DNA of 64,000 bases from Fidelibacterota bacterium. Its GTDB lineage: Bacteria; Fidelibacterota; UBA8477; JABMPR01. The notes under the pieces are model-generated. The model did not search any database. It worked only from the letters and a program-made list of their open reading frames with translations, and was not told where the DNA came from. How positions within the stretch are numbered: position 1 is the first letter of the stretch; every line of letters begins with the position of its first letter. Positions 46,372-53,992 of this stretch are shown here, piece after piece. The stretch spans positions 17,744 to 81,743 of the forward strand of contig JAERTG010000095.1 of NCBI GenBank assembly GCA_016845065.1, read 5' to 3'. The position numbers were made by a program, and so were the translations under genes.

Positions 46372-47343
46372 CTATCGGATACTACCCAAGGTTTCCAGAA
46401 GATAACTCCAGCCTTTTCTATTTAGCTCCCCTGTCATTTTCCGATAACCGATACCATAGTCCGGATCCTGACTTTTCTCCAGGTTGAGAAGACGGAATTT
46501 GGCATATTCAGATGGCGTGTCCTTATATACCATTGCACTACCAAGGTTGCAGAAGCCTTCACGGATATCGGATCTTAAATCCAGACCTCTCTCAAACAAA
46601 TAGACATGCATTAACTCATGTGCCAGTACAGCCCTAAACATAGTAAGGGGCATATGTGACAAGATGTAGATGTGGCTATCCCTGGAGACCACACGACCAT
46701 TACGCGTCTGCATATTGTGATCAGTGAAACCATGCATTGCATCAGAATAGTATGAAGCCAACTCCTTCAATTGTCGTTGATCCACAAGAGTAATGGGAAT
46801 ATCAGGCGGTAGATTGTTAACACCATTTGATTCCAAAAGACGACGCACATATGCTATTGAAGATTCCAGCAGGAAGTCGCCTGAAACTTCTGTCTCATTG
46901 CAAATTCCACACAGAAAACGTCCATCGCCCAGTTCAAACCCACCCCCGGTCAATTCCTCGCAAATCCATCTACCACAGGTATTACATTCAGGTAGTTCAG
47001 AGGCGTGATGATCATGAAACAAATTTCCCCAATAGTCTGTTAAGTAGGTGCCCTGGAGGGGACCATTACAAATATCACATCGAGGGACGATATGATTGAT
47101 GTAACAAGTGGGGTGATACATTTTTTCATCAAGCAGGTTGTATTGCCCCTCTATCAAATCATTACATTGTGCACATCTAGGTTGAACATGATCCCGGTAG
47201 CAGTTTTTATGATATGACTTACTGTCCGCAGTCAAGTAATTACCTTTAATAGACTTGTTACAATAATTGCACTTTGGTCCGCCGAGCGTGACACCAATAA
47301 AGAGAGCAAGCAGGAATAGAATACTGAGAGCAGGTCGATGCAT
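46372..47343 (-). CDS. Secreted LIM-domain / DA1-type zinc peptidase
   Basis: A 323-residue exported protein. A signal peptide (about residues 1-22, ALSILFLLALFIGVTLGG) is followed by a chain of LIM-type zinc-binding half sites: CNYC (25-28), HKNC, CAQC, HPTC, CDIC, FHDHH, CNTC and CGIC, up to about residue 155. The C-terminal half matches the DA1 peptidase domain: HELMH (242-246), and sixteen residues after the second histidine the segment REGFCNLGSAM with glutamate E262, the same order as the HEMMH and EGxCQ motifs of plant DA1. This is a gluzincin-like zinc site. Bacterial proteins annotated DA1 exist but are little studied. It lies 67 bases downstream of the PAP2 gene. Confidence 0.82.
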   Translation of the reverse strand: MHRPALSILFLLALFIGVTLGGPKCNYCNKSIKGNYLTADSKSYHKNCYRDHVQPRCAQCNDLIEGQYNLLDEKMYHPTCYINHIVPRCDICNGPLQGTYLTDYWGNLFHDHHASELPECNTCGRWICEELTGGGFELGDGRFLCGICNETEVSGDFLLESSIAYVRRLLESNGVNNLPPDIPITLVDQRQLKELASYYSDAMHGFTDHNMQTRNGRVVSRDSHIYILSHMPLTMFRAVLAHELMHVYLFERGLDLRSDIREGFCNLGSAMVYKDTPSEYAKFRLLNLEKSQDPDYGIGYRKMTGELNRKGWSYLLETLGSIR

Positions 47344-47410
47344 GATTAAATATTACACCTGTTCCAATCTTAACCCTAACAAAAATGACTGGGAGTTTTT
47401 GCCTATGAGA

Positions 47411-48385
47411 CTAGGCTTTTTCACCCACGGATAAAACGGGTGGTGAGTGGGTAACAATACCTTTTTTGTCTTGATAGGTCCGCCACTTCCTATCGATATG
47501 GGGTGTGATGTACCAGACTGCAGCACAAAGGAAGAGACCTGCATAAATATCCACAATGTAGTGATGACGTAGATAGACCGTGGCAATTATCAGCGACACC
47601 CCTATGGGGAGAAATATCCAGAAGAGACCCTTGTGAAAACGCCATGCCATGCCTAGAGTAAGAAAGGTGATTGTGCAATGTAATGAAGGGAATGCCCCAC
47701 GTGCGGAGGCGGAACTTATATTGACCACCGCTCGAGCACTATCTGAAATGAGTGAGGTACCCTTAAAAATGTTTATGGTGTACAGATCTGCCAGAGCCAG
47801 TCGCGGAGGTGCAGCAGGCAACAAAATATAGAGCATATAGCCACCATAATAACATAGCATCATGGTCAGCATCACGGTTCGAAACTCCCGCTTCTCTCCC
47901 TTATAATACATGTATAGTACCAGAATCACGGTTATCCAAAAGTAGTTCATATAGGCAAAGGATAGCCAGTCGGTGAGCCAGGGGGAATAAAATTGTTCAG
48001 CCCAAACAGTTGGTGATACCCCAAACATCCACTCATCAATGGCATTGAGCTGGAAATGAACATCGTGTGGATTCACGAAGTGAATAGTATCATGTAGATT
48101 TGTATATACTGCAATGGCGAATATGAATGGAGCGACTTCACGGATAAATTTGAAAGCCCTCTTGTCTGGCCTGTACCACAAAAACCAATAGAAAATCAAC
48201 ATCAATATGATGGTCACAATGATACGGGCAATTCCACCCTCAATCTTTTTTGAATCCTCACCAACAGTTGTATAAAAGTACCAATTGGCCCTGATAGTTA
48301 TCAAAATGGATGGGATCAGGAAGACCAGGAATATGATCTCCTCTATTCGGAGACTCTGTATACGTCGTGTCCAGGTTTTTAGCAT
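47411..48385 (-). CDS. PAP2-superfamily membrane protein, Aur1/inositol-phosphoceramide synthase-like
   Basis: A 324-residue multi-pass protein. The PAP2 active site is in the last third: PSLHC near residues 230-234 (motif 2) and RHHYIVD near 274-280 (motif 3, catalytic histidine and aspartate). The preceding part holds about six helices and the segments HDTIHFVNPHDVHF and SPTVWAEQFY, both shared with the paralogue at 51057. A separate GAFPSLHC and long N-terminal membrane region are features of the Aur1-type PAP2_3 family, which transfers phosphoinositol to ceramide or diacylglycerol. The position behind the inositol-phosphate synthase and CDP-alcohol transferase genes supports an inositol-lipid role. 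Plain lipid phosphatase activity is the alternative. Confidence 0.8.
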   Translation of the reverse strand: MLKTWTRRIQSLRIEEIIFLVFLIPSILITIRANWYFYTTVGEDSKKIEGGIARIIVTIILMLIFYWFLWYRPDKRAFKFIREVAPFIFAIAVYTNLHDTIHFVNPHDVHFQLNAIDEWMFGVSPTVWAEQFYSPWLTDWLSFAYMNYFWITVILVLYMYYKGEKREFRTVMLTMMLCYYGGYMLYILLPAAPPRLALADLYTINIFKGTSLISDSARAVVNISSASARGAFPSLHCTITFLTLGMAWRFHKGLFWIFLPIGVSLIIATVYLRHHYIVDIYAGLFLCAAVWYITPHIDRKWRTYQDKKGIVTHSPPVLSVGEKA

Positions 48386-48420
48386 GCTGTCTCTCCCATC
48401 ATATTCTCAGCTTCAATTTT

Positions 48421-48918
48421 CTATACCTGCGCTTCGGAAAGTTCTACTATGCTCAAGATTCCCAGGGCTGCCAGGATAAAGATAAGACATCCTAAGATGA
48501 GACCCACACCAACTGCCCAACTCGTTTGCCGGCTGGAGAGATTCATCACCCTGGCAAGGGATAATCCAGTCCAAACTCCACCGCCAAAAGGAATAGTAGT
48601 TATTGTTAATGGACCTAACCAGCCAATTTTCATAAGACTTGCAGTCCAACGCCGCTTACTTAAGCGGTCCTGTATTCGCAGAGAATGCTCCTGTAGGTAC
48701 ATCGCCCATTTAAATTTTTCAAAGGATAAATCAAACATGTGATTGATGAACGCCATAAGTACGAAGTCAGAAAGGATAACGATGACCCCTATTTCCCAGG
48801 CGTTGAGACCCATGATAAGACCGAGGGGAAAAGCTGCCTTCTTTCCGAGGGTGTATTGGGCGATCAACAGGGGGACTATGGCCAATATTTTAGGAGGGAT
48901 CAGCTGAATCGTCCTCAA
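48421..48918 (-). CDS. Small membrane protein of the small multidrug export (COG2426) family
   Basis: A 165-residue, four- to five-helix protein (segments at about 10-25, 28-60, 100-125 and 135-160) with an amphipathic stretch SFEKFKWAMYLQEHSLRIQDR near 65-85. GGGVWTGLSLARVM near 116-129 and GPLTITTIPFG near 106-116 are family-like. It overlaps the 3' end of the CDP-alcohol transferase gene by 29 bases with a TTG start. The start is uncertain: no good ribosome binding site precedes TTG. In the Bacteroides inositol-lipid cluster this slot holds a phosphatase for the phosphoinositol intermediate, so a phosphatase or lipid-flipping role is worth considering. The family has no proven function. 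Confidence 0.7.
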   Translation of the reverse strand: MRTIQLIPPKILAIVPLLIAQYTLGKKAAFPLGLIMGLNAWEIGVIVILSDFVLMAFINHMFDLSFEKFKWAMYLQEHSLRIQDRLSKRRWTASLMKIGWLGPLTITTIPFGGGVWTGLSLARVMNLSSRQTSWAVGVGLILGCLIFILAALGILSIVELSEAQV

Positions 48919-49510
48919 CTTTTTTTACGATCATCAGTCGTTGGTATGCAGTGTAATTAGTTCCTAGTGCCAGGATGATAATGGCCAGTTCGAGGACAAT
49001 CTCAGATCCAAAATAGCTGACTCCCCAGGGATTGAGAATGGCTCCAATTGAAAGGATGACAAAGCGTTCGAAACGTTGCATGAAACCAACCAATTCCTGA
49101 ACCCCAAGGGATTGAGCCCGTGCTCGAATATAGCTCACCATCATAGATCCCATTATGGCAAGGAATGACCAAAAAAACATCGGGCTATCTTTAAAATGAA
49201 AGGTGATACCCATAAACACAAACATCTCGACATACCGGTCCAGGCTGGAATCCAGGGTGGCTCCAAATTTACTGGATCGTTCACCCAGCCGAGCTACTGT
49301 TCCATCAAGCGTATCCAATATCCCGCTGAGTAAGAGTAGAATACCGGCAGTTGCACTGTGGCCGAACATAAAAAAGATGGCAGCAATAACACCAATTATA
49401 GACGCGGTGAAGGATATTGAGTTGGGATTCATCCGTGCCAGGGGTGAATGTGATACAATGGATTTTACAACCTTATAATAGCTTTCAATAAGGTTATGAC
49501 GATTAAGCAT
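48890..49510 (-). CDS. CDP-alcohol phosphatidyltransferase, PIP-synthase-like
   Basis: Joins CDP-diacylglycerol to an alcohol phosphate in the membrane. The 206-residue protein has the family signature D-G-x2-A-R-x8-G-x3-D-x3-D as DGTVARLGERSSKFGATLDSSLD (about residues 68-90; quoted in parts: DGTVAR, KFGATLD, SSLD). It is followed by YIRARAQSLG and FMQRFERFVIL near 129-153, a pattern that resembles archaeal and mycobacterial phosphatidylinositol-phosphate synthases. With an inositol-1-phosphate synthase 14 bases upstream the likely acceptor is inositol-phosphate. The product would then need dephosphorylation. Phosphatidylglycerophosphate synthase is the alternative. Confidence 0.85.
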   Translation of the reverse strand: MLNRHNLIESYYKVVKSIVSHSPLARMNPNSISFTASIIGVIAAIFFMFGHSATAGILLLLSGILDTLDGTVARLGERSSKFGATLDSSLDRYVEMFVFMGITFHFKDSPMFFWSFLAIMGSMMVSYIRARAQSLGVQELVGFMQRFERFVILSIGAILNPWGVSYFGSEIVLELAIIILALGTNYTAYQRLMIVKKVEDDSADPS

Positions 49511-49524
49511 CCCTGTTCACATCA

Positions 49525-50835
49525 CTATTCATAGCTATCATAATATTCATGACCAACATGAGTGATGAGTTCTTCGCCCATCATCCAGCGCAATGTATTT
49601 TTTAACTTCGTGAGTTGGATAAAAATATCATGCTCAGGATAGAGTCCCGGACCGACAATGGGTGCTTTAAAGTAGAAGGATAACCACTCCTGAATACCTC
49701 GCATTTTGTAACGAAGTGCCAGGTCGGCGAACAACACCAGATCCAGAACGATTGGTGCGGCCAGGATAGAATCTCGACAGAGAAAATCAACCTTGATCTG
49801 CATCTTATAGCCCATCCAACCAAAGATGTCAATATTATCCCAGCCTTCTTTGGCATCACCTCGGGGTGGGTAATAATTTATTCGAACCTTGTGGTAGAGA
49901 TCCTTATAGAGATCTGGATAGGTTTCTGGCTGGAAGATGTAATCCAGGGCACCTTTTTTGGACACTTCCTTGGATTTAAATGAGCTGGGGTCATCAAGCA
50001 CTTCACCATCCCTGTTGCCAAGAATGTTAGTGGAAAACCAACCCTCAACTCCTAGCATTCGGGATTTCAGTCCCGGTGCAAGGATGGTTTTCATCAGAGT
50101 CTGACCTGTTTTGAAATCTTTTCCTGCAATCGGAAGACCTTCTGCCATGGCTAATTCCTGTATGGCAGGGACATCAACTGCCAGATTGGGTGCACCCATG
50201 AGAAAGGGTACGCCACTCTTCAGAGCAGCATAGGCATAGATCATACTGGGGGCGATGAGTGGATCATCGGCTATGAGGGCAGCTTCAAATTTTTCCAGAT
50301 TACTATGAATATCTGAGGGTTCGATATATGCTTCTGTGCTAGCGCACCAGATCATTACTTCCCGAGTAGTGTTATTTGTTTTCCTAAATGATTTGATATC
50401 ATCCATGAGCATTTCTGCCAGAAGCATCTTATTGGGAGCAGCCTTTTTGTGAACCCCATCCAGGTTTTTAACATATTCCTTATCAAAAACAGCCTTCATT
50501 GGCTTTACAGTTTCAAGAAGAGGTCGTGCTCTTTCAAGATCTTGAGGTTCTAATACTTGCGCTCGTGTCGCTGCCTGGTAACCATCATCTTCGAAAATAT
50601 CCCAAGCGCCAAAGACCAGATCATGTAGTTCAGCAAGAGGTACAAATTCTTTGATCATCGGGCTGCGATTCTCTGTCCTTTTTCCCAGTCGAATCGTGGC
50701 CATCTGTGTAACACTTCCAATTGGAGCAGAGTGTCCATTAATAATGGCATCAACACCAGCGATAAATGTGGTTGATACTGCGCCTAATCCAGGAATTAAA
50801 ACACCCAGTTTCCCCTCTGGTGCTATTGTATCCAA
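49525..50835 (-). CDS. ino1: Inositol-3-phosphate synthase (myo-inositol-1-phosphate synthase)
   Basis: Converts glucose-6-phosphate to inositol-phosphate with NAD. The 436-residue protein begins KLGVLIPGLGAVSTT (NAD-binding, about residues 9-23) and has the MIPS core: IWCASTEAY near 163-171, GVPFLMGAPN near 208-217, GKDFKTGQTLMKTILAP near 237-253 and GNRDGEVLDD near 272-281. The start is TTG with GAGGAG six bases upstream and fits the frame. It heads a leftward operon with the CDP-alcohol transferase 14 bases downstream. A promoter and 16-bp palindrome lie immediately upstream. Confidence 0.92.
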   Translation of the reverse strand: MDTIAPEGKLGVLIPGLGAVSTTFIAGVDAIINGHSAPIGSVTQMATIRLGKRTENRSPMIKEFVPLAELHDLVFGAWDIFEDDGYQAATRAQVLEPQDLERARPLLETVKPMKAVFDKEYVKNLDGVHKKAAPNKMLLAEMLMDDIKSFRKTNNTTREVMIWCASTEAYIEPSDIHSNLEKFEAALIADDPLIAPSMIYAYAALKSGVPFLMGAPNLAVDVPAIQELAMAEGLPIAGKDFKTGQTLMKTILAPGLKSRMLGVEGWFSTNILGNRDGEVLDDPSSFKSKEVSKKGALDYIFQPETYPDLYKDLYHKVRINYYPPRGDAKEGWDNIDIFGWMGYKMQIKVDFLCRDSILAAPIVLDLVLFADLALRYKMRGIQEWLSFYFKAPIVGPGLYPEHDIFIQLTKLKNTLRWMMGEELITHVGHEYYDSYE

Positions 50836-50856
50836 AAAATACTCCTCTCACTCTAT

Positions 50857-50885
50857 CATATAGAATTCTATATCTTGGTTGGCAA
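50857..50885 (-). promoter_or_regulatory. Putative promoter and 16-bp palindrome upstream of the inositol-lipid operon
   Basis: On the minus strand TTGCCA (50885-50880) and TATATG (50862-50857) are 17 bases apart, with a transcription start expected near 50850 and the ribosome binding site GAGGAG at 50847-50842. The perfect 16-bp palindrome ATATAGAATTCTATAT (50858-50873) covers most of the -10 box and part of the spacer, where a bound dimer would block the polymerase. The regulator is unknown. Confidence 0.55.
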
Positions 50886-51056
50886 AATTTAATCCCGCCA
50901 ACTCGCAATTCAAGGTATGCTTCTTCCCATATAATCACGGGGGCCTGAGCAAACAACAACTTATGAAAAAAGTATGATAATTAGAAGCCATCTATTATCT
51001 ATTTATTAAGTAAATATTGCTCTATAAATCATTCCTCCCACCTTATTTTGAATCCC

Positions 51057-52034
51057 ATGGCAAAGCGCTTAAAATTCATTGACACATTGCTACAGACCTT
51101 ACGCATTGAGGAGTTGCTCGGTCTGATGCTGATCGTGTTTGCTATCGTTTTTGCTACTTATGCAAATCTTCAATTTGTCATGGACCAATCTCTTGATTCG
51201 AGAGACATCACCCTAAATTTTCTAAGAATAGTAGCTTCTGCTCTTTTTGCAATTTCATTCAATCGCCTTATCCTTTTGCATAGCGAAAATAGAATTATCA
51301 GAATTGCCAGGGATTTTGCACCATTTCTATTTGTCCTGGTCATTTATTTCAATCTTCAAGATGCTATCTTTATCCTTAATCCCACTGATATCCACTATAC
51401 TCTGCTAAAGCTGGATGGAAAACTTTTTGGTCTACAACCAACTGTTTGGGCTGAGCAATTATACCATCCTCGGATAACAGATTTGCTTTCCCTAAGCTAT
51501 TTGAATTATTACTTCATGACCCCCATCCTATTGGCTATTCTCTACTTGAAAGGGAAAACCGAGAGTTTCAGAGTTATTATGCTCACCATCATGATAAGCT
51601 ATTTTATTGGCTTTGTATGCTACCTTCTATTTCCAGCGTCATCACCCTATCTGGTTATCCCAGAATTATATACGGTTGATATCTGGCAAGATACATCCTT
51701 TTTCTCCTGGCTCACCTATACCATCGTTGATATGTCTCCCCACCGCGTCCGTGATGCCTTTCCATCTATGCATAATGCAATTGTTCTCCTATCCATAATT
51801 CTAGCTTACCGGTATCACCGACCCTATTTTTGGATCCAACTTCCACTAGCTGCAGCCCTGCCATTTGCTACAGTGTACCTGAGGTATCACTATGTAGTTG
51901 ATATAATTGGAGCGATTCCAGTTGTTGCTTTAGCGCTATATCTTAGCCCTCGACTTGAGATGAGATGGACACAATTTCAAATTAATTATGCTTCTCCGGG
52001 GGATGAGCTTGGGGGAAATGGGGTAAACTATTGA
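51057..52034 (+). CDS. PAP2-superfamily membrane protein, paralogue of the Aur1-like gene
   Basis: A 325-residue protein of the same family as 47411-48385, transcribed away from it. Shared landmarks are the N-terminal LRIEELLGLMLIVFAI, LQDAIFILNPTDIHY, GLQPTVWAEQLYHPRITDLL and YLNYYF, and the PAP2 active site DAFPSMHN (motif 2, about 233-240) and RYHYVVD (motif 3, about 279-285). The catalytic histidines and aspartate are retained. I chose the ATG at 51057 over the TTG at 51048; neither has a visible ribosome binding site. Its stop overlaps the next gene as TTGA. Two paralogues flanking one inositol cluster suggest different lipid acceptors or different heads. Confidence 0.78.
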   Translation: MAKRLKFIDTLLQTLRIEELLGLMLIVFAIVFATYANLQFVMDQSLDSRDITLNFLRIVASALFAISFNRLILLHSENRIIRIARDFAPFLFVLVIYFNLQDAIFILNPTDIHYTLLKLDGKLFGLQPTVWAEQLYHPRITDLLSLSYLNYYFMTPILLAILYLKGKTESFRVIMLTIMISYFIGFVCYLLFPASSPYLVIPELYTVDIWQDTSFFSWLTYTIVDMSPHRVRDAFPSMHNAIVLLSIILAYRYHRPYFWIQLPLAAALPFATVYLRYHYVVDIIGAIPVVALALYLSPRLEMRWTQFQINYASPGDELGGNGVNY

Positions 52035-52477
52035 GCAGCCATAAGCAGATTGAGGTTTCGCTTATTCTGTCTGAAGGTGAATCCAGGGCATCCCGACAAA
52101 TTCGTGAAGCCGTTTTCGTTGAAGAGCAAAAGGTTCCCTCCGATATCGAATATGACGAGTACGAAGAAATCTCAACACACGTTCTGGCCTGTCTTGATGG
52201 GGTACCAGTTGGCACAGCTCGTTGGCGACAGACAGAGCGTGGGCAGAAACTTGAACGTTTTGCCGTTCTAAAATCATCCAGAGGGAGAGGTGTTGGAGAA
52301 GCACTGGTAAATTTTGTCCTGGATCAGCTCGATAAACCTGATTCGGCATATTTGAATTCACAGATGTCGGCCATACCTTTTTATACGAATTTGGGGTTCG
52401 TTGCAACAGGACCAATTTTTTACGAAGCTGATATTCCCCACAGAAAGATGATCCGAAAGTCCGGACAAAAAAAATGA
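52031..52477 (+). CDS. GNAT-family N-acetyltransferase
   Basis: A 148-residue acetyltransferase. The start is TTG, overlapping the stop of the PAP2 gene, with GGGG seven bases upstream. The core has REAVFVEEQKVP near residues 25-36, acetyl-CoA-binding RGRGVGEALVNFVL near 85-98 (motif A), and SQMSAIPFYTNLGFVATG near 111-128 (motif B). The pattern RQIREAVFVEEQ is that of ElaA/YjcF-like members. The substrate is unknown. Because it is coupled to the PAP2 gene, an envelope amine could be involved, but this is speculative. Confidence 0.8.
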   Translation: MSSHKQIEVSLILSEGESRASRQIREAVFVEEQKVPSDIEYDEYEEISTHVLACLDGVPVGTARWRQTERGQKLERFAVLKSSRGRGVGEALVNFVLDQLDKPDSAYLNSQMSAIPFYTNLGFVATGPIFYEADIPHRKMIRKSGQKK

Positions 52478-52497
52478 CCTGACGAGGTCATTTTTTT
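52468..52497. terminator. Bidirectional terminator between the GNAT gene and fumB
   Basis: Stem AAAAAAATGACCT (52468-52480) and AGGTCATTTTTTT (52485-52497) with loop GACG. It overlaps the stop codon of the GNAT gene and lies 18 bases past the stop of the leftward fumarase gene, so one hairpin serves both. Confidence 0.9.
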
Positions 52498-52514
52498 CAT
52501 AACGTTCTTAATTT

Positions 52515-53096
52515 CTATCCAAAGATAAGTTTTTTTGCCACCTCATCTGATCGTGCTTTGATGGATTTGTGAAGTGAACCACCATGGCTATCCATAGTGA
52601 CGACGGCTGGAAAATCTTTAACCTCGATATGCCAAAATGCCTCCGGAACACCAAGTTCGTCCAGCATGTAGACATCGTGAACTCGAACAACAGATTTAGC
52701 TAGAGAAGCGGCCATACCTCCAATGGCATGCAAGTAGACACCGCCGGATTTGGCCAGACCAGCAAGGGTTTTTTCACCCATGCCACCTTTGCCAATCACA
52801 GCACGGACTTTATAGTGCTCCATGACAGCAGCTTCATATGGTTCCTCACGTATACTTGTAGTAGGACCTGCTGCGACAAATGACCATGAGCCATCATCAT
52901 GCTGTTTGACCACTGGACCACAATGATAGATCATACTTCCTTCCATGATGGGCTTTAACCATTCTGGCCAATTCTCATGGATGTACTTATGCGCGGCATC
53001 TCTGGCAGTAATCATTAATCCTGAGATAGCCACTTCATCTCCCATGTTTAGTTCACGGATGTCTGCTTCTGAAATTGGTAATTGCAGCTTAATCAT
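52515..53096 (-). CDS. fumB: Class I fumarate hydratase, beta (C-terminal) subunit
   Basis: The second half of the two-subunit iron-sulfur fumarase/tartrate dehydratase family, 193 residues. It has ISGLMITARDAAHK near 25-38, IYHCGPVV near 54-61, AAGPTTSIREEPYE near 73-86 and IGKGGMG near 99-105. It overlaps the alpha gene by eight bases, and GGGGAGG before its ATG lies inside the alpha gene. Fumarase rather than tartrate dehydratase is inferred from the linked korAB genes and the frd operon in the window. The name fumB here means the beta subunit, not E. coli FumB. Confidence 0.9.
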   Translation of the reverse strand: MIKLQLPISEADIRELNMGDEVAISGLMITARDAAHKYIHENWPEWLKPIMEGSMIYHCGPVVKQHDDGSWSFVAAGPTTSIREEPYEAAVMEHYKVRAVIGKGGMGEKTLAGLAKSGGVYLHAIGGMAASLAKSVVRVHDVYMLDELGVPEAFWHIEVKDFPAVVTMDSHGGSLHKSIKARSDEVAKKLIFG

Positions 53097-53976
53097 AATT
53101 CACCTCCCCATTGCCCTTCAGTATCATGCTGTGTCGACGATATGCCCAACACATGTAAGATATAGAGACAAAGAAAGATGCCGGTAATCGGTGCATAGTA
53201 CCCATTTTCACACCTAGAATAGTGGTTTTACCTCCAAAACCCATGGGACCGACACCGAGCCCATTTAAATCGGCTAAGAGTCTAGATTCCATTTCAGCTA
53301 GATCTTTGTTGGTGTTGGTATCTGTCATTTTTCTGAACAATTGAGATTTTGCTGTGAGGTGTGAAGAAGTTCGGTCACCCCCAACTCCTATACCAAGAAT
53401 TCCAGGTGCACAACCCAGGCCCTGTGCAGCATTCACAGCATCCACAATGACCTTGTAAACACCATCCAGGTCACGACCTGCCCCTAGACCAACATCTGGA
53501 AGTTTGTATTGGGTAGACACGTTTTCACATCCACCTCCTTTAAGCATCAGCTTGAATTCGATGTAGTCATTATCCCATTCCTCAAAATGAATAAATGGCT
53601 GTCCTTCACCAATATTATTGCCCGAGTTTTTACCTGTAATGCTGTCCACAGCATTTGGGCGAAGATAACTTTTATCCACTGCCTCAGATGTGGCCTCGTG
53701 AATTAAGGCAGTCAATTTGCGCATACCCACACCCTCAGGAATGTAAACCATATATATATTTGTTCCAGTATCCTGACAGATCGGAGTCGATTCAGCGCGG
53801 GCAAGATCGATATTTTTCAGGATCATACCGAAAACACTACGGGCTGCAGAACCTTCGTCTTCATTTTGCTGAGCAGCTTGAATGCTCTCCACAACATCCC
53901 TGGGGAGATCAGTGGCTGCCAATCGAATAAGCTCCAGGAGCTGAACCTTTAGGGCTTGTTCATCATATTGAAACAT
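53089..53976 (-). CDS. fumA: Class I fumarate hydratase, alpha (N-terminal) subunit
   Basis: A 295-residue iron-sulfur subunit. I chose the ATG at 53976, with GGGGAGG eight bases before it; the open frame extends to 54015 inside korB. Three cysteines that hold the 4Fe-4S cluster are visible in ICQDTGTN (about 63), GGGCENVST (about 148) and GLGCAPGILG (about 190), with IGVGGDRTSSH near 197-207. It catalyses reversible hydration of fumarate to malate. It lies 16 bases after korB and probably shares its transcript. Confidence 0.9.
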   Translation of the reverse strand: MFQYDEQALKVQLLELIRLAATDLPRDVVESIQAAQQNEDEGSAARSVFGMILKNIDLARAESTPICQDTGTNIYMVYIPEGVGMRKLTALIHEATSEAVDKSYLRPNAVDSITGKNSGNNIGEGQPFIHFEEWDNDYIEFKLMLKGGGCENVSTQYKLPDVGLGAGRDLDGVYKVIVDAVNAAQGLGCAPGILGIGVGGDRTSSHLTAKSQLFRKMTDTNTNKDLAEMESRLLADLNGLGVGPMGFGGKTTILGVKMGTMHRLPASFFVSISYMCWAYRRHSMILKGNGEVNYD

Positions 53977-53992
53977 ATTTTCCTCCCCTAAA

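Noticed and set aside
47353..47586. 77-residue frame overlapping the 3' end of the PAP2 gene
   Set aside because: Another frame of a gene with clear PAP2 motifs. The product is not recognisable.
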